Positions 11,099 to 19,934 of a stretch of 64,000 nt of DNA are shown here, in pieces. Both the position numbers and the translations under genes were made by a program. The DNA lies in the NCBI RefSeq assembly GCF_001423525.1, contig NZ_LMOI01000001.1:186001-250000 (forward strand). Direction: 5' to 3'. Below the pieces are notes generated by a model that was given only the letters and a program-made list of their open reading frames with translations, searched no databases and had not been told where the DNA came from. The stretch is from Arthrobacter sp. Leaf137 (GTDB lineage: Bacteria > Actinomycetota > Actinomycetes > Actinomycetales > Micrococcaceae). Within the stretch, counting starts at the first letter, position 1. Each line of letters opens with the position of its first letter.

Positions 11099-14000
11099 CT
11101 AGACCTCTTCTACGGAGCTGGGCTCTGCACGAGACAGATCGATGCCCAGTTCTTCCGCAGCCGTGAAGACTGCGTCATCAGAGTCACGCATTTCAATTGT
11201 GGTTCCGTCCGTGGAAAGCACTTCCACGTTCAGGCACAGCGACTGCATTTCCTTGATCAAGACCTTGAAGGATTCGGGAACGCCCGGCTCCGGGATGTTC
11301 TCGCCCTTGACGATGGCTTCGTAGACCTTGACGCGGCCGTGGATGTCATCGGACTTGATGGTGAGGAGTTCCTGGAGCGTGTAGGCGGCGCCATAGGCTT
11401 CGAGGGCCCACACTTCCATTTCACCAAAGCGCTGGCCACCGAACTGTGCCTTACCACCCAGCGGCTGCTGCGTGATCATGGAGTAGGGGCCGGTGGAGCG
11501 GGCGTGGATCTTGTCGTCCACCAGGTGGTGGAGCTTCAGGATGTACATGTAGCCGACCGAGATCGGATCCGGGAACGGCTCGCCGGAGCGGCCGTCAAAC
11601 AGGCGGGTCTTGCCGGAGGAGTTGATCAGGCGGTCACCGTCGCGGGTCACGTTGGTGGAGTCGAGCAGGCCCGTGATTTCCTCTTCGCGGGCGCCGTCGA
11701 ACACCGGCGTTGCAACAGTGGTGGGACCACTCTCGCGCGGCAGGTTCGGCAGCTGCTTGACCCACTCGGGCTCGCCTTCAATCTTCCAACCGGTCTTGGC
11801 AACCCAGCCGAGGTGCGTTTCGAGCACCTGGCCCACGTTCATACGGCCCGGGACACCCAGCGGGTTCAGGACGATGTCAACGGGGGTGCCGTCGGCAAGG
11901 AAGGGCATGTCCTCGATCGGAAGGATCTTGGAGATAACACCCTTGTTGCCGTGGCGGCCGGCGAGCTTGTCGCCGTCGGTGATCTTGCGCTTGGCGGCCA
12001 CGTAGACGCGGACCAGCTGGTTCACGCCCGGGGGCAGCTCGTCGTCGTTGTCGCGGTCGAAGACGCGGACACCGATGACGGTGCCGGACTCGCCGTGCGG
12101 CACCTTGAGGGAGGTGTCGCGCACTTCGCGGGACTTCTCACCGAAGATGGCGCGCAGCAGGCGCTCTTCCGGGGTCAGTTCGGTTTCGCCCTTGGGGGTG
12201 ACCTTACCGACCAGGATGTCGCCGGCTTCGACCTCGGCACCGATGTGGATGATGCCACGCTCGTCCAGGCCTGCCAGGACTTCCTCGGACACGTTGGGGA
12301 TGTCACGGGTGATTTCCTCGGCACCAAGCTTGGTGTCGCGGGCATCGATCTCGTGCTCCTCGATGTGGATGGAGGAAAGAACGTCCTCGGCAACGATGCG
12401 CTGCGAGAGGATGATGGCGTCCTCGAAGTTGTGGCCTTCCCATGACATGAATGCCACGAGCAGGTTCTTACCGAGGGCGAGCTCGCCCTGGTCCGTTGCC
12501 GGGCCGTCAGCAATGATGCCGCCGACCTCCAGGCGCTGGCCTTCGTTTACCAGGACGCGGTTGTTGTAGCAGTTGCCCTGGTTGGAGCGTGCGAACTTGT
12601 TGATGCGGTAGTTGGTTTCCGTACCGTCGTCGTTGAGCATGATGACCAGCTCAGCGGAGACCTCGGTAACCACACCTGCCTTCTTGGCGATGGTGACGTC
12701 ACCGGCGTCGACGGCTGCGGCGCGCTCCATGCCGGTACCCACGAACGGGGCCTCGGAACGGACCAGCGGCACGGCCTGGCGCTGCATGTTGGCACCCATG
12801 AGTGCACGGTTGGCATCGTCATGCTCGAGGAACGGGATCAGGGCCGTAGCCACGGACACCATCTGGCGCGGGGAAACGTCCATGAACTCGACGTCGGCGG
12901 CGGGAACCAGAACAGGCTCGCCTCCACCACCACGGGCACGGACAAGAACGGTCTCTTCCGAGAACTTCTTGTCAGCATCCAGCGGTGCGTTGGCCTGGGC
13001 GATCAGGACCTCGGCTTCGTCGTCGGCCGTCAGGTACTGGACGTCGTCGGAAACGACTCCGTCCTTGACCAGGCGGTACGGCGTCTCGATGAAACCGAAC
13101 GGGTTGATGCGTCCATAGGAAGCCAGCGAACCGATCAGACCAATGTTCGGGCCTTCAGGAGTTTCGATGGGGCACATACGTCCGTAGTGGGACGGGTGCA
13201 CGTCACGAACTTCCATGCCGGCACGGTCACGGGACAGACCACCCGGGCCAAGCGCGGACAGGCGGCGCTTGTGGGTCAGACCCGAGAGCGGGTTGTTCTG
13301 GTCCATGAACTGCGACAGCTGCGACGTTCCGAAGAACTCCTTGATGGCTGCCACGACGGGACGGATGTTGATCAGGGTCTGCGGCGTGATGGCCTCGACG
13401 TCCTGGGTCGTCATACGCTCGCGGACAACGCGCTCCATGCGGGACAGGCCGGTGCGGACCTGGTTCTCGATGAGCTCGCCGACGGCGCGGATGCGGCGGT
13501 TGCCGAAGTGGTCGATGTCGTCGATTTCGACGCGCAGGTCCACTTCCTGGCCGTCACGGGTGCCCTTGATGGTCTTCTCGCCGGCGTGCAGCGCAACGAG
13601 GAACTTGATCATGGCGACGATGTCTTCAACGTGCAGGACCGAGGCTTCCTTGTCGCCAAGGGAGCGGTCGATGCCCAGCTTGCGGTTGATCTTGTAGCGG
13701 CCAACCTTGGCCAGATCGTAGCGCTTGGAGTTGAAGTACAGGTTGTCCAGCAGGGACTGGGCAGCCTCGACGGTGGGCGGCTCGCCCGGACGCAGCTTGC
13801 GGTAGATATCCAGCAGGGCGTCTTCGCGGGTTTCGGTGGCGTCCTTCTCCAGCGTTGCGCGCATGGAGTCGTACTGGCCGAACTCTTCGAGGATCTGGCC
13901 TTCAGTCCAGCCGAGGGCCTTCAGCAGGACCGTGACGGACTGCTTGCGCTTGCGGTCGAGGCGGACACCGACCTGGTCGCGCTTGTCGATCTCAAGCTCA

Positions 14001-14608
14001 AACCATGCACCGCGGGACGGGATGATCTTGGCGGTGAAGATGTCCTTGTCACTGGTCTTGTCAGCGGCACGCTCAAAGTAGGCGCCCGGCGAACGGACCA
14101 GCTGGGAGACGACGACACGCTCGGTGCCGTTGACCACGAAGGTACCCTTCTCGGTCATCAGCGGGAAGTCGCCCATGAACACGGTCTGCTGCTTGATTTC
14201 GCCCGTGTTGTTGTTCATGAACTCGGCCTTGACGTACAGCGGAGCCGAGTACGTAGCGTCCCGGTCCTTGCATTCGGCCATGGTGTACTTGGGGTCAGCG
14301 AACTCCGGATCGGAGAAGCTCAGGGACATGGTGCCCTGGAAATCCTCGATCGGGGAGATCTCTTCGAAGATGTCCGACAGGCCGGACGTCGTAGCGACGC
14401 TGAGATCGTTTTCTTCGACGGCCTTCGCTACGCGTGCCTGCCAGCGTTCGTTGCCGACGAGCCAGTCAAAGCTGTCCGTCTGCAGGGCAAGCAGATTCGG
14501 AACATCAAGGGGTTCGTGAATCTTTGCGAATGAGAGCCGGCGAGTGGCACCATCAGTGCTGTCGGCGGTGTTAGCGGTTTCGTTATTAGAGGTGCTCGAG
14601 GCGACCAA
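11099..14608 (-). CDS. rpoB: RNA polymerase beta subunit
   Basis: This 1169-residue protein is the beta subunit. I choose the TTG at 14608 as start (then [12 protein letters not shown]), because GGAAGG lies 7 nt upstream; a GTG at 14623 has a purine run only 3 nt away. The rifampicin pocket reads [20 protein letters not shown] followed by RLSALGPGG, so the aspartate, histidine and serine altered in resistant mutants are wild type. The [12 protein letters not shown] motif is present. The C-terminus carries a short acidic tail. rpoC follows on the same strand. Confidence 0.96.
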   Translation of the reverse strand: MVASSTSNNETANTADSTDGATRRLSFAKIHEPLDVPNLLALQTDSFDWLVGNERWQARVAKAVEENDLSVATTSGLSDIFEEISPIEDFQGTMSLSFSDPEFADPKYTMAECKDRDATYSAPLYVKAEFMNNNTGEIKQQTVFMGDFPLMTEKGTFVVNGTERVVVSQLVRSPGAYFERAADKTSDKDIFTAKIIPSRGAWFELEIDKRDQVGVRLDRKRKQSVTVLLKALGWTEGQILEEFGQYDSMRATLEKDATETREDALLDIYRKLRPGEPPTVEAAQSLLDNLYFNSKRYDLAKVGRYKINRKLGIDRSLGDKEASVLHVEDIVAMIKFLVALHAGEKTIKGTRDGQEVDLRVEIDDIDHFGNRRIRAVGELIENQVRTGLSRMERVVRERMTTQDVEAITPQTLINIRPVVAAIKEFFGTSQLSQFMDQNNPLSGLTHKRRLSALGPGGLSRDRAGMEVRDVHPSHYGRMCPIETPEGPNIGLIGSLASYGRINPFGFIETPYRLVKDGVVSDDVQYLTADDEAEVLIAQANAPLDADKKFSEETVLVRARGGGGEPVLVPAADVEFMDVSPRQMVSVATALIPFLEHDDANRALMGANMQRQAVPLVRSEAPFVGTGMERAAAVDAGDVTIAKKAGVVTEVSAELVIMLNDDGTETNYRINKFARSNQGNCYNNRVLVNEGQRLEVGGIIADGPATDQGELALGKNLLVAFMSWEGHNFEDAIILSQRIVAEDVLSSIHIEEHEIDARDTKLGAEEITRDIPNVSEEVLAGLDERGIIHIGAEVEAGDILVGKVTPKGETELTPEERLLRAIFGEKSREVRDTSLKVPHGESGTVIGVRVFDRDNDDELPPGVNQLVRVYVAAKRKITDGDKLAGRHGNKGVISKILPIEDMPFLADGTPVDIVLNPLGVPGRMNVGQVLETHLGWVAKTGWKIEGEPEWVKQLPNLPRESGPTTVATPVFDGAREEEITGLLDSTNVTRDGDRLINSSGKTRLFDGRSGEPFPDPISVGYMYILKLHHLVDDKIHARSTGPYSMITQQPLGGKAQFGGQRFGEMEVWALEAYGAAYTLQELLTIKSDDIHGRVKVYEAIVKGENIPEPGVPESFKVLIKEMQSLCLNVEVLSTDGTTIEMRDSDDAVFTAAEELGIDLSRAEPSSVEEV

Positions 14609-14914
14609 GAGGGATCCTTCCACAGACCTTCAGGCGTTTTCAGATCTCCCCCGCTGTGCACCCTGCAGAAGTTACTCCGCAGCGCTACCATCCGGTTCCG
14701 CTATATGACCCGGGGCCCGGCTGGCTGTGATGTGACGTATCGACGGCACGTTGATTGCCAGCTGCCAGGCAAAGCCCACCGCTATATGAAGGCTGAAGGT
14801 AAACAGGGAAGACGCAAATATCTACGATACGGCAAAACAACCTATGTGTCTACCCCACTTCGCGCAGGATTGCAAGCACCCGTTTCCGGCCGGATCCGGG
14901 TTTCCGGCGGCGGG
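14609..14914. other. Leader region of rpoBC
   Basis: About 300 bp without a credible gene lie between the lipoprotein gene and rpoB. It holds a good promoter candidate (14847-14875) and an approximately 230-nt untranslated leader. I see no recognisable riboswitch in it. Confidence 0.6.
14847..14875 (-). promoter_or_regulatory. Candidate promoter of rpoBC
   Basis: Minus strand TTGCAA (14870-14875), a 17-nt spacer and TAGACA (14847-14852) make the best promoter match in the gap upstream of rpoB. Confidence 0.5.
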
Positions 14915-15388
14915 CTAGAGCTTCAGCGTCACGCCTTCGGCAGAGCAGGTCCCCGAGTTGGCGAACACCGCGTCACGCACTGCGTCCTTTGAAGCCTGCG
15001 CGGGTTCGCCGCCGCTTTCGGCCGCACTGGAATGGTCAATGGCCAGGAGGCTGAGCGACGCGAACAGGCCCTGGAGGTCGCCGGTGACGGTGTCCTTGGC
15101 GTCCTCTGCCTGCAGGTAGATGTTCTCGTAGCCGTTGGCGTCCCCGGAGGGCACAGCGGCGTAGTCGGCAAACAGCGAGTTGAAGCGTTCGCAGGCTTCC
15201 TTGGCGCCGCCGGACGTGCCGGAGGACGCTGACGGGCCGTCACTGGCGGAGCCGGTACTGCTGGCAGCCGGGCTCGCGGACTGGCCAGCGTCAGCGGTTT
15301 CGGCCGGAGCGGGCGCCGACACCGAGCAGGCAGTCAGCCCGGCTACGCCAACAACTGCTGCCAGGGCGAGGATCTTCTTCACTGTCAT
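14915..15388 (-). CDS. Small secreted lipoprotein of unknown function
   Basis: The 157-residue product starts with a lipoprotein signal peptide (MTVKKILALAAVVGVAGLTAC), with LTAC as lipobox and Cys22 as the likely lipidated residue. A serine/alanine-rich linker of about 40 residues follows (SASPAASSTGSASDG), then a small domain containing one further pair-forming cysteine candidate (KEACERFNSLFADYA) and a C-terminal cysteine (NSGTCSAEGVTLKL); these two could form a disulfide outside the membrane. No family is recognised. The start could instead be the GTG at 15382, for which GGAG is better spaced (8 nt). It is divergent from the thiolase gene and separated from rpoB by about 300 bp. Confidence 0.85.
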   Translation of the reverse strand: MTVKKILALAAVVGVAGLTACSVSAPAPAETADAGQSASPAASSTGSASDGPSASSGTSGGAKEACERFNSLFADYAAVPSGDANGYENIYLQAEDAKDTVTGDLQGLFASLSLLAIDHSSAAESGGEPAQASKDAVRDAVFANSGTCSAEGVTLKL

Positions 15389-15576
15389 TGCTCCATCCGT
15401 CCCGGGTGCGGCATGGCTGCCCCCTGCATGAGTTTCCGCCGTCCACCCTACGCAAGCTGCCGCCGTCGTGCACATTCCGGCCATGGGGACCTCTCCCCTG
15501 CCGTCTTCCAGCTAACGCGGCTCCAGGCGGCGCAGGCCCGGAATGCACATGCCTGCCGCCGCGTTTGAATAGATGG

Positions 15577-15590
15577 GTGACCAGGGTCAC
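15577..15590. promoter_or_regulatory. Palindrome upstream of thiolase gene, candidate operator
   Basis: GTGACC-AG-GGTCAC is a perfect 14-bp palindrome lying 46-59 bp upstream of the thiolase ATG, in the gap shared with the divergent lipoprotein gene. Its size and position fit a dimeric repressor site. No regulator is identified. Confidence 0.4.
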
Positions 15591-15635
15591 GATAACCTTG
15601 GTGGCTTACACCGGATGAGATCGGAAGAGATAACC

Positions 15636-16835
15636 ATGGGCAACTCCCCCGGCAACAGCGACGTTGTCATCCTTTCAGCAGTCCGCACCCCGCAGGGGCG
15701 GATCAACGGGCAACTGGCCAGCTTCACGGCCGTAGACCTTGGCGCGCACGCCATCCGCGCCGCCCTGGACGCCAGCGGCGCAGCGGTGGGTGACGTGGAA
15801 GCGGTCATCATGGGCCAGGTCCTGCAGGCGGGGGCGGGCCAGAACCCGGCCCGCCAGAGCGCCATTGCCGCCGGGATCGGCTGGAACGTCCCCGCGGTGA
15901 CGATCAACAAGGTATGCCTGTCGGGGCTCACCGCCGTCATCGACGCGGCCCGGATGATCCGCGCCGGCGAAGCCGCAGTGGTGGTGGCCGGCGGCCAGGA
16001 GTCGATGACCCGGGCTCCCCACATCCTGCCGGGGTCGCGGCAGGGCTGGACCTACGGTTCCATCCAGGCCCTCGACGTGGCCTCCCATGACGGGCTCACC
16101 GATGCCTTCGACGGCCAGTCGATGGGCCTGTCCACCGAGACAGGCAACCTCGCCCTCGGCATCGACAGGCCTTCACAGGACAACGTTGCGGCCCAGTCCC
16201 ACCAGCGTGCGGCGCTGGCCGCCAAGAACGGAACGTTCGACGACGAGATCGTCGCCATCAGCGTCAAGCAGCGGAAGGGTGACCCCCTGGTGGTGGGCAC
16301 GGACGAGGGCGTCCGGCCCAATTCGTCCGTGGAGTCCCTCGGCGGGCTTCGCGCCGCCTTCGTCACCGACGGCACCATCACGGCGGGCAACTCCTCCCCC
16401 CTTTCCGATGGCGCCGCGGCCCTGGTGCTGTCATCGCGGGCTTACGCCGAAGAGCACGGACTGGAATACCTCGCGGTGGTGGGCAAGCCGGGCCAGGTGG
16501 CCGGGCCTGACAACTCGCTGCACTCCCAGCCCTCGAACGCCATCATGAACGCCCTGGGCAAGGCCGGCTGGAGCACAGCTGACCTCGACTTCATCGAGAT
16601 CAACGAAGCCTTCGGGTCGGTGGCGGTGCAGTCGTTGAAGGACCTCGACTATCCGCTGGAGAAGTGCAACATCCACGGCGGCGCCATCGCCCTGGGCCAC
16701 CCCATCGGGGCGTCGGGAGCACGCCTGGCCGCGCACGCCGCGCACGAGCTGAAGCGGCGCGGAACCGGCAAGGCAGCGGTGTCCCTGTGCGGCGGAGGAG
16801 GGCAGGGCGAAGCGCTCCTGCTCTACCGCGACTGA
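15636..16835 (+). CDS. Acetyl-CoA C-acetyltransferase (thiolase)
   Basis: The 399-residue protein is a thiolase II family enzyme that condenses or cleaves acyl-CoA units (acetoacetyl-CoA or 3-ketoacyl-CoA). The nucleophilic cysteine lies in NKVCLSG (Cys94), the histidine motif is GGAIALGHPIGASGAR and the second cysteine is in SLCGGGGQGEA. The ATG at 15636 is chosen because GGAAGAG lies just upstream; a longer frame from 15573 runs through the palindrome and is rejected. The stop codon overlaps the start of the YbaK-type gene by one base, indicating an operon. Biosynthetic and degradative thiolases cannot be told apart here. Confidence 0.93.
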   Translation: MGNSPGNSDVVILSAVRTPQGRINGQLASFTAVDLGAHAIRAALDASGAAVGDVEAVIMGQVLQAGAGQNPARQSAIAAGIGWNVPAVTINKVCLSGLTAVIDAARMIRAGEAAVVVAGGQESMTRAPHILPGSRQGWTYGSIQALDVASHDGLTDAFDGQSMGLSTETGNLALGIDRPSQDNVAAQSHQRAALAAKNGTFDDEIVAISVKQRKGDPLVVGTDEGVRPNSSVESLGGLRAAFVTDGTITAGNSSPLSDGAAALVLSSRAYAEEHGLEYLAVVGKPGQVAGPDNSLHSQPSNAIMNALGKAGWSTADLDFIEINEAFGSVAVQSLKDLDYPLEKCNIHGGAIALGHPIGASGARLAAHAAHELKRRGTGKAAVSLCGGGGQGEALLLYRD

Positions 16836-17338
16836 TGGCGGACAAAGCGGCAAACGGAAGGGACGGCGTCGGACGCGAACGGTTCCTGGCCGACGCTGCC
16901 ACCCGCGGCCTCCACGTGGAGGTTGTGGAACGGCCAGCGGCGAGGAGCCTCGAAGAGGCCGCCGGAATCCTTGGCATCACGCCGGCGGACATCGTCAAAT
17001 CCCTGGTGGTGAAGCACAAGAACGGGACCTTCCTGTTCGCCCTGGTCCCCGGCGACCGGCAGATCTCCTGGCCCAAACTGCGGCAGCTGGTGGGCGTCAA
17101 CAAGCTCTCCCTGCCGCCGGCGGACATCGCCCTCGAGGCAACGGGCTACGAACGCGGAACCATTACCCCGCTGGGGAGCACCAGCCCGTGGCCCGTATAT
17201 GCCGACGCCACCATCACGGGGCGGCGGATATCGATGGGTGCCGGCGCCCATGGTTACAGCGCCTTCGTCGACGCCGACGCCCTCACGTCCGCCCTCGGCG
17301 CCGTCGTCGCGGATATTTCTGACCCCAACCCGATGTAG
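16835..17338 (+). CDS. YbaK/EbsC-type aminoacyl-tRNA deacylase
   Basis: The 167-residue protein has the single-domain YbaK/ProX fold, which hydrolyses mischarged tRNA (typically Cys- or Ala-tRNA-Pro) in trans. Family features are the conserved lysine in IVKSLVVK, the FALVPGDRQI strand and the glycine-rich ISMGAGAHGYS loop near the C-terminus. The ATG shares one base with the thiolase stop (TGATG), so translation is probably coupled, although there is no obvious functional link between the two. The substrate is not determined from sequence. A hairpin repeat begins at the base after its stop codon. Confidence 0.85.
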   Translation: MADKAANGRDGVGRERFLADAATRGLHVEVVERPAARSLEEAAGILGITPADIVKSLVVKHKNGTFLFALVPGDRQISWPKLRQLVGVNKLSLPPADIALEATGYERGTITPLGSTSPWPVYADATITGRRISMGAGAHGYSAFVDADALTSALGAVVADISDPNPM

Positions 17339-17400
17339 GTAGCAGCAGGTGTGGTTATGAGGGCTCATAACGACACCTGCTGCTACTCAGTTGGGGTCCG
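17339..17400 (+). repeat. Hairpin repeat, copy A
   Basis: Two 21-bp arms, 17339-17359 and 17366-17386, match at 20 of 21 positions around the loop AGGGCT. A conserved tail TCAGTTGGGG follows. A second copy with the same arms, loop start and tail lies at 55560-55622. This copy begins directly after the deacylase stop codon and lacks a T run, so it is not a standard terminator. Confidence 0.8.
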
Positions 17401-17406
17401 GACGCA

Positions 17407-17447
17407 AAAAACCCCGCCCCACTGCCAGGCAGTGGGACGGGGTTTTT
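17407..17447 (-). terminator. Intrinsic terminator of rplJL
   Basis: A stem of about 18 bp with one mismatch (17407-17424 with 17430-17447) has A/T-rich ends on both sides, so it can terminate transcription from either direction. It lies 17 bp after the rplL stop and also faces the thiolase operon. Confidence 0.9.
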
Positions 17448-17463
17448 AGTGGAGAAACCGTTG

Positions 17464-17841
17464 TTACTTGACGGTAACGCTGGCGCCTGCAGCCTCGAGC
17501 TGCTCCTTGGCCTTCTCGGCAGCTTCCTTGGTGGCGCCTTCGAGAACAGCCTTGGGTGCGCTGTCAACCAGGTCCTTGGCTTCCTTCAGACCCAGGGAAG
17601 TGATGGCACGTACTTCCTTGATCACTGCGATCTTCTTTTCGCCAGCGGACTCGAGAACGACGTCGAATTCGGTCTTCTCTTCAGCCTCTTCAGCAGCGCC
17701 ACCGGCGGCGGGGCCGGCAACGGCTACAGCAGCAGCGGTTACTTCGAAGGTCTCTTCGAAGAGCTTGACGAACTCGGAGAGCTCGATGATGGTCAGTTCC
17801 TTGAAAGCTTCAATGAGCTCTTCGTTGCTGAGCTTCGCCAT
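17464..17841 (-). CDS. rplL: 50S ribosomal protein L7/L12
   Basis: The 125-residue protein is the stalk protein that recruits translation GTPases. It has the N-terminal dimerisation helix ([16 protein letters not shown]), an alanine/glycine hinge ([20 protein letters not shown]) and the C-terminal factor-binding domain with [20 protein letters not shown]. It follows rplJ by 77 bp in the normal order and ends at a strong terminator. L7/L12 is needed in excess over L10; the gap may hold a second ribosome loading site, but no separate promoter is seen. Confidence 0.98.
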   Translation of the reverse strand: MAKLSNEELIEAFKELTIIELSEFVKLFEETFEVTAAAVAVAGPAAGGAAEEAEEKTEFDVVLESAGEKKIAVIKEVRAITSLGLKEAKDLVDSAPKAVLEGATKEAAEKAKEQLEAAGASVTVK

Positions 17842-17918
17842 GGTAGGCGTCCTTCCTGTTGTGGTGTCCGAACGGCGCGGAGCCGGACAGACACCGGAGT
17901 CTGGTGGGGTAAAGAGAA

Positions 17919-18512
17919 TTAGTTCTCTTCGGCAGCGGGAGCCTCGGCGGGTGCCTCGGCTGCTGCTTCAGCTGCAGAGTCAGCAGACTCTTCAGCGGCC
18001 GGCGCTTCGGCAGCTGCCGGTGCACCGTTCTCTTCTTCAAGCTTGAGACGCAGCGCATCGATGATGCGTGCAGCTGCGGCAGCAGGAGCCTTGAGGATGC
18101 CTGCAACCTTGGCGAGCTGCAGCTCACGGGACTCGAGGGCAGCCAGTGCGGCGACCTCGCTGGCGTCCAGTGCCTTGCCTTCGAAGTAACCGGTCTTGAT
18201 GACCAGCTGCTTGTTGGCTTTAGCAAAATCCGTCAGGCTCTTGGCAGCGGCAACTGCGTCACCCTTGATGAACGCGATTGCAGTGGGGCCGGCAAGCTGG
18301 CCGTCGAATGCTTCGACGCCGGCTTCCTTGGCTGCAATGGCGGTCAGGGTGTTCTTGACGACCGCGAACTTGGTGTCCTGGCCGAGAGAAACACGCAGCT
18401 GCTTGAGCTGTGCAACGGTGAGCCCGCGGTATTCGGTCAGGACAGCGGCGTTCGATTCCTTGAAATCGTTAGTGATCTCAGCTACTGCTGAAACCTTGGT
18501 AGGCGTTGCCAT
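17919..18512 (-). CDS. rplJ: 50S ribosomal protein L10
   Basis: The 197-residue protein anchors the L7/L12 stalk to 23S rRNA. The core ([28 protein letters not shown]) is standard, but the last 35 residues are an extra alanine/glutamate-rich acidic tail ([20 protein letters not shown]), making it longer than the usual 165-175 residues. Such tails occur in actinobacterial L10. A GGAAGGAGG site precedes the ATG. Expression is probably controlled by the leader upstream. Confidence 0.97.
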   Translation of the reverse strand: MATPTKVSAVAEITNDFKESNAAVLTEYRGLTVAQLKQLRVSLGQDTKFAVVKNTLTAIAAKEAGVEAFDGQLAGPTAIAFIKGDAVAAAKSLTDFAKANKQLVIKTGYFEGKALDASEVAALAALESRELQLAKVAGILKAPAAAAARIIDALRLKLEEENGAPAAAEAPAAEESADSAAEAAAEAPAEAPAAEEN

Positions 18513-18577
18513 AACCCTCCTTCCGGGGATAGTGCCGGTATTCGAGGGTCCCGCTCAGGTGAGCTAAAACTAAAAAC

Positions 18578-18763
18578 GCCCCGCGCAGATGCACGGGGCT
18601 TGGCTCAACATGTTTCCATGGAGCGTTGCTTCGTTCACCTGCGCCGGCCGCCCTATGTCAGGGTCCTTCGTCCAGAAAACCACTTCATCTCCCGCGCACA
18701 ACTGCAGAGTTGAGCAATGCTCGAAAGAGTGGATTTCCAACAACCGACGGTCTTTGGTCCTCC
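18578..18763 (-). ncRNA. L10-type leader with attenuator hairpin
   Basis: The minus-strand leader of rplJ contains the L10-binding-like block CAAAGACCGTCGGTTG (18742-18757) near its 5' end and, close to the gene, a GCCCCGTGC/GCGCGGGGC hairpin followed by GTTTTTAG (about 18578-18601), which is an intrinsic terminator shape. In many bacteria L10(L12)4 binds such a leader and represses its own operon. The hairpin could alternatively terminate read-through from the upstream acetyltransferase gene, but its place downstream of a promoter favours attenuation. Confidence 0.65.
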
Positions 18764-18764
18764 A

Positions 18765-18794
18765 AGTCTACGGGAGCCCGTGGCAGGACGCCAA
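18765..18794 (-). promoter_or_regulatory. Candidate promoter of rplJL
   Basis: Minus strand TTGGCG (18789-18794), an 18-nt spacer and TAGACT (18765-18770). Transcription would start just before the L10-type leader, only about 45 bp after the acetyltransferase stop codon. Confidence 0.55.
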
Positions 18795-18803
18795 ATCGGG
18801 GCC

Positions 18804-19934
18804 TCAGCTGGTACTGGTATGGAGCTTCGGCAGCTCTTTCTGCCAGATCCCGGTCACCCCGGCAATGCGGAAGCCCAGCTGCTGGTTAACGGTAAGGAGG
18901 TACCTGTTGTCCGGAGCGTTCCAGGTGTAGATGACGCGCGCGTCAGGGAACTGCTCGGTGAGCCGTTCCATGTTGGAGACCTTGATCAGCAGGCCCAGCT
19001 TGTTGCCCCGGTGCTCCTGCAGCACCAGCGTGTCGTCCTGGAACACCACGTCCGCCCGGTGTGCCAGCACGGTGATGGTGGTCAGCCCCACCAGCGTGCC
19101 CGAGGCGAGATGCTCGACGGCGGTGACCACCGTCCGCCGGCCCTGCGCGATGGCGACGTCCTCGGCTTCGCGCAGGATGCCGCCGTCGAACACCAAGTCC
19201 TGCTCCACAGGGACGTCAAGATCGGGGTCAACGTCCGCACCGGCCTGGTTCTCGAGTACCGCGACGGCCTCAAGCCAGCGGTCCGGGCAGCGGTCGGTCC
19301 AGTGGTGCAGGCGGTAGCGGCCGTTGTTGGCGTCATCGGCCTCTGCCTGCAGGTCCGCCACAAGCTTCGAATCCAGTGGCAGGATGCAGGCGCTGAACTG
19401 CTCAATGTGTTGCAGGGTGTACCCGGTCTTCTGGGCGAACTCCACCTCGCGGCTGTCCAGCGGGACGAAGCCCGGCCCGGTCCCCGGCACCAGGAGGGCC
19501 TGTTCGAACTCATCCAGCGATGCGCCGGGATGATTGGTGTCCACCAGGATCATGGTGCGGCCCTCGCCGCGGGCAAGCTGCTCGGCGGCCTCCAGGAGCC
19601 GCCGCCCCACGCCCTGCCGCTGGAATTCGGGCAGGATGTCCAGGGTGAATTCCGCCAGGTCCAGGTGATCGGTCAGGGGCAGGGCGATGTCCACGGTCCC
19701 GACTATTTCGCCGTCCACTTTGGCGACGAGGATCAGTTGCCGCTCGTACGGATCCTCGAATTCAAGGAGCTTCTCGAGGGGACCGTAGGCGAGGTCGTCA
19801 CTCCCCCAGGTGGCCATCCGAACTTTCCTGCCCACTTCGAGGGCGGCAAGGAAATCGGCAGCGTCAGGGGCCTCAAGGGAGTCGGGAATCCAGAGCTGCT
19901 CGATCTTCACGTCTTTTGCCATACGGGGCATCAT
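18804..19934 (-). CDS. Double GNAT-domain acetyltransferase (second of a tandem pair)
   Basis: The roughly 376-residue protein carries two acyl-CoA-dependent N-acetyltransferase folds. The N-terminal one shows the acetyl-CoA-binding run FQRQGVGRRLLEAAEQLA (near residue 110) and the C-terminal one ends in TWNAPDNRYLLTVNQQLGF. The substrate is unknown. It overlaps the stop of the upstream acetyltransferase gene by four bases (ATGA at 19934-19931), so they form a coupled pair; an internal ATG at 19919 is an alternative start. Its C-terminal third resembles that of the neighbour, which suggests an old tandem duplication. Confidence 0.85.
   Translation of the reverse strand: MMPRMAKDVKIEQLWIPDSLEAPDAADFLAALEVGRKVRMATWGSDDLAYGPLEKLLEFEDPYERQLILVAKVDGEIVGTVDIALPLTDHLDLAEFTLDILPEFQRQGVGRRLLEAAEQLARGEGRTMILVDTNHPGASLDEFEQALLVPGTGPGFVPLDSREVEFAQKTGYTLQHIEQFSACILPLDSKLVADLQAEADDANNGRYRLHHWTDRCPDRWLEAVAVLENQAGADVDPDLDVPVEQDLVFDGGILREAEDVAIAQGRRTVVTAVEHLASGTLVGLTTITVLAHRADVVFQDDTLVLQEHRGNKLGLLIKVSNMERLTEQFPDARVIYTWNAPDNRYLLTVNQQLGFRIAGVTGIWQKELPKLHTSTS

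Noticed and set aside
7993..11166. A plus-strand frame of more than 1000 codons opposite rpoC
   Set aside because: It is antisense to an intact rpoC, has a low-complexity Val/Gly/Asp/Leu composition and no ribosome site. It comes from GC-rich third positions.
13250..13340. Possible rifampicin-resistance substitutions in rpoB
   Set aside because: All commonly altered positions in this segment are wild type; Gly-Leu in place of Glu-Ile next to the histidine is lineage variation.
12821..14533. A 570-codon plus-strand frame opposite rpoB
   Set aside because: Shadow of rpoB; no start signal or recognisable domain.
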